Positions 32,771 through 42,649 of a stretch of DNA of 64,000 nucleotides are shown here, piece after piece. The notes beneath the pieces are model-generated. The model saw only the letters and a program-made list of their open reading frames with translations. It was not told where the DNA came from and did no database searches. The stretch is from Ancrocorticia sp052089425. Its GTDB lineage: Bacteria; Actinomycetota; Actinomycetes; Actinomycetales; Actinomycetaceae. A program made the position numbers and the translations under genes. Positions within the stretch are counted from its first letter, which is position 1. Every line of letters begins with the position of its first letter. The stretch is taken from contig NZ_JBQCZW010000005.1 of assembly GCF_052089425.1 (NCBI RefSeq), forward strand, positions 51,149-115,148, written 5' to 3'.

Positions 32771-34627
32771 TCAGTCCTCGTGCTGCTTGGCCAGTTCTTC
32801 GAAGGCGCTGTGAACAGTTTGAGCGAATAGATCAGATCCCGGGATATTGGGGTGAGTCTGATCAGGCTGGAGCATGTCAGGATTCTCGCTGGCGGCACTA
32901 TTCCAATCGGCGATGATCGCATTGGGATAGTCCTCGACGATCTCAGCGAGCGTGTTGTTGGCTGCTTCGATGAATGTTGAGGTTCCGTACAGATTCACCA
33001 CCACGATCATGCGATCGGGACCGAGCATGTCCAGTACGTTGCGCACCGTCTGTGGATCGGGAACTCCCGCGTTGGTCCCATAATCAATGATGACCGCCCG
33101 GCGCACGGTTCCGGCATCCAGATTCGATTTCACCACGTCTTCCGCGTGTTGCCATTGTCTGTTGGACTTGGCATCCATCTGAATATCGGGGAAATGGCGG
33201 GAAAGTCCGCCTGATGCCGTCACCAGCAGCGAATCGCCGAATCCCGTGATCTCGCTGCCCTCGGGAACGGTGAAATCAGCATTCGCCGCGCTGGTACCTC
33301 CCGGCATGTTCGCGGATAAATCATCCTTTGTAGGAGTTGCGCTGTTCAGGCGCTCCTCTCCCTGTTCGATAGCGGCCTGGGCGGCGGATTTCGTTGGAGC
33401 GGTGACGATGCCAACCGCACTGGTGACGATCAGGAGGGCAGTGCAGGCCGCCACGATTCGTGGTGCCTTTCCGCCATTCTTCACGGCGTTGACGCAGCGC
33501 AAGGTGGCCTCCCGGAACCCGAGGTTTCGCACGGGTTGTTCAACGGCGCGGTAGGACCATGCGGCGATGGTTAGCGTGCCTGCCAGTGCGAGGGCACGTA
33601 CCACCCAGCTCATCCACGAATCAGATGCGGTGGCCGGAAACAGTGCGGTCAGCATCAGGAACACGGGCCAGTGCCACAGATAGATGCCATAGGAGCGCTC
33701 GCCGATCCACTGAACGGGCGCCGCCTCGGCCAGTGCCAGCAACACCCGGTTTTCGGGCAGGAGGGACGCAATAAGCACGGCGGTCAAGACACTGGCGAGA
33801 AGGAGCCCTCCGCGGAACGTGAAGGCGGAGTTTTCGTCCAATGTGAGCATGAGGATGATGATGCCCGCGCCCGACACAATGGCAAGAAGCGGGGAGAACC
33901 AAGAAAAGGCAGGCGAATCCAGCCACCGCGTCCCCGCCCAGATAAATGCCAGCCCAACACCCAGCAGCAACCCGAAGGAGTGGGTATCCGTTCCGTAGTA
34001 CACGCGAGTGACGTCAACACCTGGAGTCACCAGAACGCCCATGAGGATCGCAGAAATGGCCGCCCCGCCACCGGCCAGCGCAATTCGCTGGACCCATGTG
34101 GTAGTGAACATCATGACGAGCACGAACAGGACAGGCCACAGGAGATAGAACTGTTCTTCAACCGCTAGCGACCAAAAGTGGGCAAACAGCTGCGGGGATG
34201 TTCCTGCGAAGTAGGAGGAACCGGCGGCGATCTCCACCCAATTCGTAGAGAAAGTCAGAGCGCCGATGGTTTGGCGCAATATGCCCACCAGCAGATCGTT
34301 GCCAAGAATAAGGCCACCGGATACGGACACAATCACCGTGAGGAACACGGCTGGCAAGAGCCGCCGCGCACGCCGGAGCCAGAACCTCGTGAAATCGATA
34401 GAGCCCTTGGAGGCGCGCTCGCGGATGAGGAGCGAGGTGATAAGGAAGCCGGATACAACGAAGAAGATGTCCACACCGATGAATCCGCCGGGCAAGGACG
34501 CTGGGCGAAGATGGAAGATGAGCACGGCGAGTACCGCGAGGGCCCGAATTCCATCGAGGCCTCGGATGCGCTTGGGCCTGCGGATCGCCCGAGCCGGCGC
34601 GACCGTTGATATCCGGCTGGTGCTCAT
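32771..34627 (-). CDS. OatA-like membrane acyltransferase with SGNH domain
   Basis: 618 residues. Residues 20-400 form an acyltransferase-3 domain of 10-11 helices beginning IRGLDGIRALAVLAVLIFHL, with the FFVVSGFLIT motif. After a linker, the extracellular SGNH domain has GFGDSLLV (block I Ser), YGTNAG (block III) and DQTHPN (Asp-x-x-His). The architecture is that of OatA/OafA O-acetyltransferases that modify peptidoglycan or surface glycans outside the cell. It is monocistronic or leads weakly into the OPA transporter. Confidence 0.9.
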   Translation of the reverse strand: MSTSRISTVAPARAIRRPKRIRGLDGIRALAVLAVLIFHLRPASLPGGFIGVDIFFVVSGFLITSLLIRERASKGSIDFTRFWLRRARRLLPAVFLTVIVSVSGGLILGNDLLVGILRQTIGALTFSTNWVEIAAGSSYFAGTSPQLFAHFWSLAVEEQFYLLWPVLFVLVMMFTTTWVQRIALAGGGAAISAILMGVLVTPGVDVTRVYYGTDTHSFGLLLGVGLAFIWAGTRWLDSPAFSWFSPLLAIVSGAGIIILMLTLDENSAFTFRGGLLLASVLTAVLIASLLPENRVLLALAEAAPVQWIGERSYGIYLWHWPVFLMLTALFPATASDSWMSWVVRALALAGTLTIAAWSYRAVEQPVRNLGFREATLRCVNAVKNGGKAPRIVAACTALLIVTSAVGIVTAPTKSAAQAAIEQGEERLNSATPTKDDLSANMPGGTSAANADFTVPEGSEITGFGDSLLVTASGGLSRHFPDIQMDAKSNRQWQHAEDVVKSNLDAGTVRRAVIIDYGTNAGVPDPQTVRNVLDMLGPDRMIVVVNLYGTSTFIEAANNTLAEIVEDYPNAIIADWNSAASENPDMLQPDQTHPNIPGSDLFAQTVHSAFEELAKQHED

Positions 34628-35240
34628 AGCTCCTAGGCTAGAAGCTTCTGTGAAAACGATGGGCAGAAACGCGCCGCGCCCCGCAAATCCTGAGTGATCT
34701 TAGGCTCATTGCGCCACTTCAGCCGATGGCGAACCTAGGAAAAGCGTGGGATTGGACCTGAACGCCACGCCTACATACCCGAGCAATGTGAACGAAACGG
34801 ACGGTTCTTAGCCGCGATGTTACGGCCCTCCCACGCGATCCGCGCGATCTCGCGGGAAGACGGCGAGCATTCACGAATCGCCATACACCTCCATTCTCTC
34901 GAAATGGCGGAATACCAACGTTTCTATACTCTCTCCCGCCGCGTTTGTCCGCTCATAGCCTCGTATATGGTCACTGACATGGAGGTGCGCGAGAGCCGTA
35001 AGAGACACCCAACTGCCCCTCAATTCCTTCGGTTTTCGTGGAGTTTGGCGGCCTGTCAATGTTCCAAGCGGGCGCCACATATGGAAAGATGCAGGTTATC
35101 TGAGGATTCGCTTGCAACGAAACTCGGCTGGCTCACAAGGCACATACCGGGATTTGATGCAGAATTTTTGGAGTTTTTCGGATAGATTCTTCCCAGTGGC
35201 CCACACGGGTCCTTGATCCTAGATAACGAGAGGTATGGGA
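34628..35240. other. Gene-free region before the HU gene
   Basis: About 610 bases with no convincing gene. A plus-strand frame at 34817-35185 (122 codons) has no ribosome site and an unnatural composition rich in Arg, Ser and Cys, so I do not call it. A short inverted repeat (GCGTGG and CCACGC near 34743-34769) is visible. The HU promoter must lie near 35150-35220, but I cannot place it. Confidence 0.5.
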
Positions 35241-35522
35241 ATGTCCCTTAACCGCACTGAGCTAATTGCCAAGATTGCCGAGAAGGCTAACCTGTCGAAG
35301 ACCGATGCTGATAAGGCTGTAGCCGCCCTTCAAGAGGTGCTGGTCGAGTCCCTGTCTGCCGGCGAAGCCGTCAAGATTACCGGCCTCATGGCTGTTGAGC
35401 GCACCGAGCGCGCCGCTCGCAAGGGCCGCAACCCGCGCACGGGCGAAGAGATCCAGATTCCCGCCGGCTTCGGCGTGAAGCTGACTGCTGGCTCAGCCCT
35501 CAAGAAGGCTGTTGCCAAGTAA
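35241..35522 (+). CDS. hup: HU-family nucleoid DNA-binding protein
   Basis: 93 residues from the ATG at 35241; GAGAGG is correctly spaced for this ATG, not for the one 6 bp earlier. MSLNRTELIAKIAEKANLSKTDADKAV and the arm RKGRNPRTGEEIQIPA are diagnostic. It lacks the long Lys/Ala tail of mycobacterial HupB, so it is the short bacterial type. A terminator follows 19 bp after the stop. Confidence 0.96.
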   Translation: MSLNRTELIAKIAEKANLSKTDADKAVAALQEVLVESLSAGEAVKITGLMAVERTERAARKGRNPRTGEEIQIPAGFGVKLTAGSALKKAVAK

Positions 35523-35541
35523 GTATCAAACTATACAACGG

Positions 35542-35570
35542 GGGCTCGGCACATGCCGGGCCCTCTTTGT
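35542..35570 (+). terminator. Rho-independent terminator of the HU gene
   Basis: GGGCTCGGC (35542-35550) pairs with GCCGGGCCC (35555-35563), with one G-U, around ACAT, and TCTTTGT follows. Confidence 0.78.
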
Positions 35571-35687
35571 ATGTTCGCACCACCGCCGCTGCCACCCCCA
35601 CAACCGCCACCGCCAGCCCCACACCGTGCGGACTTTGACACACGCACGGGCCTTGGGAAGTTCGGCGGTTCACTCTAAACTAGCGCT

Positions 35688-36002
35688 ATGAGCACTTCGT
35701 CTCCTGATCAAGATTCTGGCGCAACCGAAACCGGTGGTACAACGGAACTCCTTGAGCGCACTGAGGAACAACGCGTCCCGGGCGATGAGGAGCGTTATGC
35801 GCATTATGTGCGTAAGGAACGCATCACCGAATCGGCGGTTATGGGCCAGCCAGTGGTTGCCCTGTGCGGCAAGGTCTGGACTCCAACACGAAACCCGGAT
35901 AGGTTCCCGGTGTGTCCCACCTGCAAGGAGATCTACGCGCAGATGAACAAGTCCGGTAAGGGTTGGCCTTTCGATTCTGGCGTCCCGGGAAACGGTAAGT
36001 GA
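35688..36002 (+). CDS. DUF3039 family protein
   Basis: 104 residues. After an acidic, disordered N-terminus the conserved part RYAHYVRKERITESAVMGQPVVALCGKVWTP and VCPTCKEIYA carries three cysteines (Cys-Gly-Lys and Cys-x2-Cys) that could bind zinc. The family is actinobacterial and uncharacterised. It overlaps the start of the DEAD/DEAH helicase by 4 bp (GTGA), so the two are co-translated and probably act together on nucleic acid. Confidence 0.85.
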   Translation: MSTSSPDQDSGATETGGTTELLERTEEQRVPGDEERYAHYVRKERITESAVMGQPVVALCGKVWTPTRNPDRFPVCPTCKEIYAQMNKSGKGWPFDSGVPGNGK

Positions 36003-37786
36003 ACGCGGGGCATGCGCGCCCTGCTCTGAATCCTAAATCGGCATCGGTTTACGCTGCCGAAAGCCTCTCCCCAGCGTTTCCTCAGCGGGCCGCGTGGGGT
36101 ACGGCAGGATCGCTGCGCGCTTGGCAGGCTGAAGCGCTCGAACGTTATCTCCAGGAATCGCCTCAAGATTTTCTTGCCGTGGCTACCCCCGGTGCGGGTA
36201 AGACTACTTTTGCGCTGCGGATCGCAACGGAACTGTTGTCCGCTGGCGTCATCCGCAAGATCACGGTTGTTTGCCCAACCGAGCACTTGAAAACGCAGTG
36301 GGCAGAATCGGCCGCTCGCGTGGGTGTCCAGTTGGATCCAGATTTCACGAACGTGCAGCGCGAAGAGGGCTCCTTCTTCGATGGGGTATGCGTGACCTAT
36401 GCGCAGGTGGCCGCCAACCCGGAGCTTCACCGTTCGCGGACCCGCCGCCGCCCCACACTGGTGATTCTGGACGAAATCCATCACGGCGGTGACGCCCTGT
36501 CATGGGGCGATGGCATCCGCACGGCCTTCGATGCGGCCACGCGCCGCTTGTCCTTGACAGGTACCCCGTTTCGTTCCGATACGTCTCCGATCCCGTTCGT
36601 TCAATACGCGCCGGGCCCCGACGGCATCCAGCGTTCGCAGGCTGATTACACCTACGGCTACACGGAGGCGCTGCGCGACGGTGTTGTCCGCCCCGTCATG
36701 TTCCTCAGCTATTCGGGGCACATGCGGTGGCAGACCAAGCAGGGTGACGTTGTGGAGGCCACGCTGGGTGAGCCGCTGACCAAGGACATGACCGCCCAAG
36801 CGTGGCGCACAGCGCTCAACCCGTCAGGGGATTGGGTTCCAGCTGTCCTCCAGGCCGCGAACGATCGCCTGAGTGCGATTCGCGGGACCATTCCGGACGC
36901 GGGCGGGCTTGTGATCGCCTCCGATCAGAACAAGGCGCGGGCCTACGCGGCGCAGCTGGAAGCCATTTCCGGCACGAAGCCCACGGTGGTGCTTTCGGAC
37001 GATTCCTCGGCATCGGGCAGAATCGCCGAGTTTGCCGAGGGAACGAATCGTTGGATGGTTGCCGTCCGTATGGTGTCCGAAGGTGTGGACGTTCCGCGTT
37101 TGGCGGTCGGCGTATATGCCACGTCCGCCTCCACCCCGCTCTTTTTCGCGCAAGCCGTTGGCCGGTTCGTCCGCGTGCGCAGGCGCGGCGAGACGGCTAC
37201 GATCTTCCTTCCGTCCGTTCCCCAGCTTCTGGAGTTGGCAAATGAGATGGAGAAGTCGCGCGATCACGCCCTCCAGAACCCCCATACGTCCGAGGACGGT
37301 TTGTGGGACGACGACGAATTAGCCCGTGCTAACCGAGAGGACAAGGCATCGGATCAACTGGCCTTGCCGGGCTTTGAAGCTCTCGAATCGGACGCCTCCT
37401 TCGATAGGGCACTGTTTGATGGCGGCGAATTCGGATCGATGGCGGAAGTGGGTTCGGATGAGGAAGCAGATTTCCTCGGAATCCCTGGCCTGCTCGAACC
37501 CGAGGAAGTGACAACGCTGCTGCGCCAGCATCAGGCCAGCCAGTCAAAGCATCATGCAGCACCGGCTCAACCAGCCACCGAAAGTGAGACGCAGCGCCGT
37601 CGCAAGGACCGCAAGGAGCTTTCGGGACTGGTATCGGCGTGGGCCCGCAAATCGGGGGAGCCGCACGCACAGGTCCATGCCGAACTGCGCAGAATCTGCG
37701 GAGGGCCAGAGGTGGCCAGAGCAAGTTCCGAGCAGATCGAGGCCCGCATCGGTCAGGTGCGGCGCTGGTTCGTGGGCCGGACCTAG
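35999..37786 (+). CDS. DEAD/DEAH-box helicase (SF2, XPB/UvsW-like)
   Basis: 595 residues. LRAWQAEALERYLQ leads to motif I ATPGAGKTTFA, motif II ILDEIHHGGD (DEIH), motif III LTGTPFRSD, and the C-terminal RecA motif VSEGVDVPRLAVGVYAT with QAVGRFVRVRRRGE. This set is typical of the UvsW/XPB-like actinobacterial helicases coupled to DUF3039. The last 100 residues carry a Gln/His-rich linker and a small C-terminal domain. The GTG start overlaps the DUF3039 stop; the stop overlaps that of pncB on the other strand. Confidence 0.88.
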   Translation: MNAGHARPALNPKSASVYAAESLSPAFPQRAAWGTAGSLRAWQAEALERYLQESPQDFLAVATPGAGKTTFALRIATELLSAGVIRKITVVCPTEHLKTQWAESAARVGVQLDPDFTNVQREEGSFFDGVCVTYAQVAANPELHRSRTRRRPTLVILDEIHHGGDALSWGDGIRTAFDAATRRLSLTGTPFRSDTSPIPFVQYAPGPDGIQRSQADYTYGYTEALRDGVVRPVMFLSYSGHMRWQTKQGDVVEATLGEPLTKDMTAQAWRTALNPSGDWVPAVLQAANDRLSAIRGTIPDAGGLVIASDQNKARAYAAQLEAISGTKPTVVLSDDSSASGRIAEFAEGTNRWMVAVRMVSEGVDVPRLAVGVYATSASTPLFFAQAVGRFVRVRRRGETATIFLPSVPQLLELANEMEKSRDHALQNPHTSEDGLWDDDELARANREDKASDQLALPGFEALESDASFDRALFDGGEFGSMAEVGSDEEADFLGIPGLLEPEEVTTLLRQHQASQSKHHAAPAQPATESETQRRRKDRKELSGLVSAWARKSGEPHAQVHAELRRICGGPEVARASSEQIEARIGQVRRWFVGRT

Positions 37787-39138
37787 TTCTCTCCGCCGAA
37801 GATGTCCACCATCTTGGTGGGAACGGCCGGCTCTCCAGCGGACAGGCGCCAGCCATCGTAGGGCAGCTCGGCGCGCGAGGCATCGTGGCGCTTGGATGCT
37901 GCCCCGATCGCCTCCTTGCCTACGAACTCGCGATTGACCTGCCCGCCGGAGACCAGCTTGCGCTGGAGGGGGCGGGCCCCGGATCGCTCCAAATAGGCGA
38001 GGCCGTCCTCCCAATTCTTGGCTGAGACGATGAGCTCTTGGGCTGAGTGGCCGCGTTGATCTCTCACGCGGCCAGCAACCTTGAGTCCGCCAACGCTCTT
38101 CTTATTCGAGGAAGCCTTCGCAACCTCGTGCATCTGGCCCTCGTCATCTGCACGTGCCACCAACTTGTACACCAGTTCGGCCGTCGGCTGGCCGGAACCC
38201 GTGACGAGTTTGGTGCCAACGCCATAGGAATCCACAGGTGCAGCACCTAGGGCGGCGATTGAGAATTCGTCAAGATCTGAGGTGACGGTAATCTTCGTCG
38301 TCGTCGCCCCTAAATCATCTAACTGTTGACGTACCGTAAACGCTTGCGCAATCAAATCCCCGGAATCGATCCGGACGGTGCCGAGTTCGCCGCCGGCGGC
38401 CCGGGCCGCCGCCACGGCGCGCTCAACTCCGGTGGGAATATCGTAGGTGTCCACAAGCAACGTGGTTCCCGCGCCCATGGAAGCGATCTGGGCGGAGAAG
38501 GCTTCCTCCTCCGAATCGTGGAGCAGCGTGAAGGAATGAGCGGAGGTTCCGGCGATGCTGAGGCCGTAGCGGCGCCCGGCCTCCACATCCGACGTTCCCA
38601 CGAAGCCACTGATCACGGCGGCGCGCGCGGCGTGCACAGCGGCCATTTCGTGGGTGCGCCGTGCCCCGAACTCTAGGCAGGGCCGCTCGCGGGCCGCCGC
38701 CGTCATCCGCGAGGCCGCGGTGGCCACGGCGGAATCGTGATTGAGGATGGACAGGATAACGGTTTCCAACATGCAGGTCTCGGCAAAGGTTCCGGTGACC
38801 GTGAGGATCGGGGAGTGGGGGAAGTAGCATTCACCTTCCGCGTATCCGTACACATCGCCTGTGAAATGGTAATCAGCCAACCATTGGAGAGTGCCATCGG
38901 AAACAATCCCAGTATCGGCTAAGTAATCGATCTCCTCAGCGCCGAAATGGAAGTTCTCGATGGCCTCCAAGAGGCGCCCTGTCCCCGCGACAACTCCGTA
39001 GCGCCGGCTCCCCGGCAGGCGCCGGGCGAAGGCCTCGAACACGCTCGTGCGCTCGGCTCGCCCTGATTTCAGAGCAGCGTCAAGCATCGTCAGTTCGTAC
39101 ATATCGGTGAGCAAAGCAGTGCTCGCGCCTGTAGTCAT
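37783..39138 (-). CDS. pncB: Nicotinate phosphoribosyltransferase
   Basis: Makes nicotinate mononucleotide from nicotinate and PRPP for NAD salvage; 451 residues from the ATG at 39138. ALLTDMYELTMLDAALKSGRAERTSVFEAFARRLP is the standard N-terminus; ISGFVGTSDVEAGRRYGLSIAGTSAHSF and VRIDSGDL complete the active site. A GTG 24 bp upstream is possible. It is divergent from clpS. Confidence 0.93.
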   Translation of the reverse strand: MTTGASTALLTDMYELTMLDAALKSGRAERTSVFEAFARRLPGSRRYGVVAGTGRLLEAIENFHFGAEEIDYLADTGIVSDGTLQWLADYHFTGDVYGYAEGECYFPHSPILTVTGTFAETCMLETVILSILNHDSAVATAASRMTAAARERPCLEFGARRTHEMAAVHAARAAVISGFVGTSDVEAGRRYGLSIAGTSAHSFTLLHDSEEEAFSAQIASMGAGTTLLVDTYDIPTGVERAVAAARAAGGELGTVRIDSGDLIAQAFTVRQQLDDLGATTTKITVTSDLDEFSIAALGAAPVDSYGVGTKLVTGSGQPTAELVYKLVARADDEGQMHEVAKASSNKKSVGGLKVAGRVRDQRGHSAQELIVSAKNWEDGLAYLERSGARPLQRKLVSGGQVNREFVGKEAIGAASKRHDASRAELPYDGWRLSAGEPAVPTKMVDIFGGEN

Positions 39139-39196
39139 AGGTGACAGTTTAACCCTCGCCACTGTGATCTGCTCGCCAGATCGCTAGACTTACCGC

Positions 39197-39496
39197 GTGA
39201 ACAACCAGCCATCGGGGGCGCCGGCCCCCACTCCGGCCCCTGAAGCCACAGCCAGCCCTTCGGTGGGTTGGCGTACCGTGGTACACAATGATCCCGTGAA
39301 CCTTATGAGCTACGTGGAATGGGTATTCATGAACTATTTCGCTATGCCCAAGGAACGGGCCAACGCCCTCATGCTGCAAGTCCATGAGCAGGGAAGGGCC
39401 ATCGTTTCGCGCGGACAGCGAGAGCAGATGGAGGCCGATGCCCAAGCGATGCATCGCTTCGGTTTGCAGGCAACGATCGAGGAGGACCCTGAGTGA
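39197..39496 (+). CDS. clpS: ATP-dependent Clp protease adaptor ClpS
   Basis: 99 residues; delivers N-degron substrates to ClpC/ClpA. A Pro/Ala-rich N-terminal tail is followed by TVVHNDPVNLMSYVEWVFMNYF, the classical ClpS core with the ND pair. MLQVHEQGRAIV and the acidic end match the fold. Start is GTG. It is coupled by GTGA overlap to DUF2017, as in other actinobacteria. Confidence 0.95.
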   Translation: MNNQPSGAPAPTPAPEATASPSVGWRTVVHNDPVNLMSYVEWVFMNYFAMPKERANALMLQVHEQGRAIVSRGQREQMEADAQAMHRFGLQATIEEDPE

Positions 39497-40212
39497 TCGC
39501 CTTTCATATCGAACGCGGCGGATACGTGGGGCAGGCCGATCCCACCGAACGCAGGCTGATGCGCGGGCTTGCCTCAGATGTGGGCACGCTGTTGGGCATT
39601 TCCCTGACCGATATCATCGAGCGGCGGAACACCCGGCGGGAGGCGGAGATTTCTGGGGACGTTGACCCCAACGATCCGCTTGCTCAGTATGAGAGCGAGT
39701 TGGGAGATCTGGCCGAACTTAAAGAGGACATCGTGACAGAGCCTCTTGGTGTGGATCCGGACGCCTTCGACGATTCGATACGTCAGATCCCGATGGATGA
39801 TGCGATTGCTCGGCTCTTGCCCGATATGTCCGAAGATCCGGAGATTGCCCGCGGGCTGAGGGCCATGACGCAGGATTCTTTGGCCGCTGAGAAGGCTGAG
39901 AACTTGGCAACGTTTTTTGCTTCTTTGGATAACGATAACAACGTTGTGTGGGTGGATAACGAACATGTTGGAGCCTGGATGGCTGGAGCGAATGACATCC
40001 GAATTGTCCTTTCTTCGCGGCTCGAAATCGTGGATGAGGCAAGCTCTGAAGCCGTTTATGACCGAGCATCATATCTAACTGGTGAGCAAGCGGTCGCGGA
40101 TGGTAGGGAGATCGAGGATGGCGATGATCTTCTGGCCGTGCTATACGCGATGCTGACGTGGTGGCAAGAGTCACTGCTGATTGCGGTGGGGATTAAGGCA
40201 AGGCGCCGCTAG
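39493..40212 (+). CDS. DUF2017 family protein
   Basis: 239 residues, mostly acidic and helical, of the actinobacterial DUF2017 family that almost always follows clpS. Function is unknown. ERRLMRGLASDVGTLLGI and LLAVLYAMLTWWQESLLIAV are the conserved ends. No catalytic motif or membrane segment is evident. The GTG start overlaps the clpS stop; murI begins 10 bp after its stop. Confidence 0.85.
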   Translation: MIAFHIERGGYVGQADPTERRLMRGLASDVGTLLGISLTDIIERRNTRREAEISGDVDPNDPLAQYESELGDLAELKEDIVTEPLGVDPDAFDDSIRQIPMDDAIARLLPDMSEDPEIARGLRAMTQDSLAAEKAENLATFFASLDNDNNVVWVDNEHVGAWMAGANDIRIVLSSRLEIVDEASSEAVYDRASYLTGEQAVADGREIEDGDDLLAVLYAMLTWWQESLLIAVGIKARRR

Positions 40213-40222
40213 AGTCCAGAAT

Positions 40223-41056
40223 ATGGATTCACGACCCATAGGAGTGTTCGATTCGGGAGTTGGTGGGCTTACGGTAGCCCGCGCCATTATGGACCAGCTG
40301 CCCAGCGAATCCATCACGTATATCGGCGATACAGCCCATACTCCCTACGGCCCCCTGCCGCTGGCGAAGGTGCGTGAGTATGCGTTGGATATCATGGACG
40401 CCCTTGTGGCTCACGGCGTGAAAATGCTGGTGATTGCCTGTAATACGGCAACTGCCGCCGTGCTGGCGGAGGCCCAAGAGCGATACGACGGCGAACTTGG
40501 CATACCGGTTCTTGGGGTTATTGACCCCGCCGTGCGGCGGGCAGTTTCCGCGACAACCTCTGGGCGGATTGGCGTGATTGGCACACAAGCCACCATCAAC
40601 TCTAGGGCCTATCCCGCGGCGTTTGAAAAGTATCCGGAGGCCTACGAGGCCTATCCGGATCTGGAGATCACTTCGGTGGCATGCCCGGCATTCGTCCAGC
40701 TCGTGGAACACGGCATCACGGCGGGTCCACACGTTCAGCGCGTGGCTTCCGGATACTTCGGACCATTACTCGAGGCTGAGGTGGACACGCTGGTTCTGGG
40801 CTGCACGCACTACCCGCTGCTTCAGGGAGCCATTGGATATGTGATGGGCGAACACGTGACGCTCGTGTCCTCGGCCGATGAAACGGCGCGCGATGTGTAC
40901 CGCCAACTCGCCGAACATGACATGTTCTCGCATCAAACCGAGCCCGTCCGCGAGTTTTATGCCACGGGTGACCCTGGTTCTTTCGGCCCATTGGCTAGGC
41001 GCTTCATCGGACCAGACGTGGGGTACGCCCGATCAACGAAGGAGTTGGATCAATGA
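40223..41056 (+). CDS. murI: Glutamate racemase
   Basis: Supplies D-glutamate for peptidoglycan; 277 residues from the ATG at 40223. PIGVFDSGVGGLTVARAI and VIACNTATAAVL hold the first active-site Cys, and LVLGCTHYPLL the second. Both cysteines and the neighbouring His are intact. Longer frames upstream would run into DUF2017. The stop overlaps the MBL start by 4 bp. Confidence 0.95.
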   Translation: MDSRPIGVFDSGVGGLTVARAIMDQLPSESITYIGDTAHTPYGPLPLAKVREYALDIMDALVAHGVKMLVIACNTATAAVLAEAQERYDGELGIPVLGVIDPAVRRAVSATTSGRIGVIGTQATINSRAYPAAFEKYPEAYEAYPDLEITSVACPAFVQLVEHGITAGPHVQRVASGYFGPLLEAEVDTLVLGCTHYPLLQGAIGYVMGEHVTLVSSADETARDVYRQLAEHDMFSHQTEPVREFYATGDPGSFGPLARRFIGPDVGYARSTKELDQ

Positions 41057-41850
41057 AACTGACAATTCTGGGCTGCTCGGGATCAATGTCTGGGCCTGAA
41101 GGCGCCGCCTCGGCCTATCTGCTCCAAGCCCAAGGCGTTGATGGCAACGGCAAGGCGAAAACCTACTCCATTACCTTGGATTTTGGCCCGGGGGCGATGG
41201 GTCAACTTCTGCGTCACCTCGACCCGGCGGATCTGGATGCGATGTTCTTTTCGCATCTGCACGCGGATCACTGCGTGGATATTATCGGGATGCATGTATA
41301 CCGAAGGTGGTTCCCAACCGGCCCGCTCCCGGCCATTGATGTGTATTCTCCCGCAGACGGCTTGGTTCGCACCCGGCAAATCGGCGGCGATTCCGATGAG
41401 GAAACCTACGCCAACGAGTATCGGTTCCAAGAGTTCGGTCCGGGAGCGAGCGTCAACGTGGGACCCATGCAGATCGAGGCCTTTGCCGCACAGCATCCGG
41501 TGCCGGCAGTTGGTTTGCGTATAACAGGCCCGAGCGAGGCAGATCCGCGAGCTGAGGTAACCTTCGGGTTCACCGGTGACACGGACATGTGCGAAGGTGC
41601 GGTGCAGATGGCCCGCGGCGTGGACTTGCTGCTCTCAGAATCTGCTTTCGAAGATGGCCGCGACGATGCGCGCGGCATTCATATGACCGGTACGCGGGCT
41701 GGGCAACTTGCTCACGAGGCTGGGGCACGCCGCCTCCTACTCACGCATTTGCAGCCGTGGACGTCCCCAGAGAACGTGCGCCGCGCCGCCGAATCCGTGT
41801 ACGCGGGGCCAGTGCGTCCCGTGGTGGCCGGAGAGTCCTACACAATCTAA
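41053..41850 (+). CDS. Metallo-beta-lactamase-fold hydrolase (RNase Z/PDE-like)
   Basis: 265 residues. FFSHLHADHCVDI is the HxHxDH zinc motif; FTGDTDMCEG and LLLTHLQPW provide the later Asp and His ligands. The N-terminal TILGCSGSMSGPEGAASAYLL resembles the RNase Z/cyclic phosphodiesterase subgroup. The substrate is not known, but its steady position between murI and rph suggests a role in RNA or nucleotide metabolism. Confidence 0.88.
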   Translation: MKLTILGCSGSMSGPEGAASAYLLQAQGVDGNGKAKTYSITLDFGPGAMGQLLRHLDPADLDAMFFSHLHADHCVDIIGMHVYRRWFPTGPLPAIDVYSPADGLVRTRQIGGDSDEETYANEYRFQEFGPGASVNVGPMQIEAFAAQHPVPAVGLRITGPSEADPRAEVTFGFTGDTDMCEGAVQMARGVDLLLSESAFEDGRDDARGIHMTGTRAGQLAHEAGARRLLLTHLQPWTSPENVRRAAESVYAGPVRPVVAGESYTI

Positions 41851-41869
41851 CGGCGGGTAGAGTGGCCAC

Positions 41870-42649
41870 ATGAGTTTGTGGACACGCGCCGATGGGCGTG
41901 CAATCGATGAAATGCGTCCCGTTCGAATCCAACGCCGATTCCTTGATGAAGGAGAAGGCAGCGTGTTGGTGAGTTTCGGGAAAACAACCGTTCTGTGTGT
42001 GGCATCTTTTACCCAGGGCGTACCGCGCTGGCGCAAGGATTCCGGCTTGGGCTGGGTAACTGGCGAATACGCGATGCTTCCGCGCGCAACCAACGATCGA
42101 TCCTCCCGTGAATCAGTGCGCGGCAAGGTAGGCGGGCGCACCCACGAGATCTCGCGGCTTGTTGGCCGGTCCCTACGCGCGGCTGTCAACATGGAGGCAC
42201 TTGGCGAAAACACCATCGTGTTGGACTGTGATGTGTTGCAGGCCGATGGCGGGACGCGAACCGCTTCGGTGACAGGCGCGTTCGTTGCGCTCGCGGATGC
42301 GGTGAACTGGGCAGTGGCGAAGGGAATCATGAAGCCTTCGGCCAGCAAGCCGATCCTCAGCGATTCCATCTCCGCGGTGTCCGCGGGAATCGTGGACGGG
42401 CACGCCGTGCTTGATCTTCCCTACGAGGAGGACTCACGGGCCGATACGGATATGAACGTTGTGGCAACGGGCGCCGGTAAGTTCATTGAGATTCAGGGGA
42501 CGGCTGAACACGAGCCCTTCTCGCGTGATGAGCTGGGTACCATTCTGGATCTGGCGGCAACCGGAAACGCGCATCTCGCTGGCATTCAGCGGGAGGCCCT
42601 CTTGGGCACCGATCCCATCGACACCCGGATTATTGGCGGTCAATGGTGA
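41870..42649 (+). CDS. rph: Ribonuclease PH
   Basis: Trims the 3' end of tRNA precursors phosphorolytically; 259 residues. RADGRAIDEMRPVRIQRRFLDEGEGSVLVSFGKTTVLC and GWVTGEYAMLPRATNDRSSRES are invariant features, and DCDVLQADGGTRTASVTGA holds the phosphate-binding and catalytic loop. The length is normal. The end overlaps the rdgB start by 7 bp. Confidence 0.96.
   Translation: MSLWTRADGRAIDEMRPVRIQRRFLDEGEGSVLVSFGKTTVLCVASFTQGVPRWRKDSGLGWVTGEYAMLPRATNDRSSRESVRGKVGGRTHEISRLVGRSLRAAVNMEALGENTIVLDCDVLQADGGTRTASVTGAFVALADAVNWAVAKGIMKPSASKPILSDSISAVSAGIVDGHAVLDLPYEEDSRADTDMNVVATGAGKFIEIQGTAEHEPFSRDELGTILDLAATGNAHLAGIQREALLGTDPIDTRIIGGQW

Noticed and set aside
34817..35185. Plus-strand 122-codon frame before the HU gene
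   Set aside because: No ribosome site, atypical composition and no recognisable motif.
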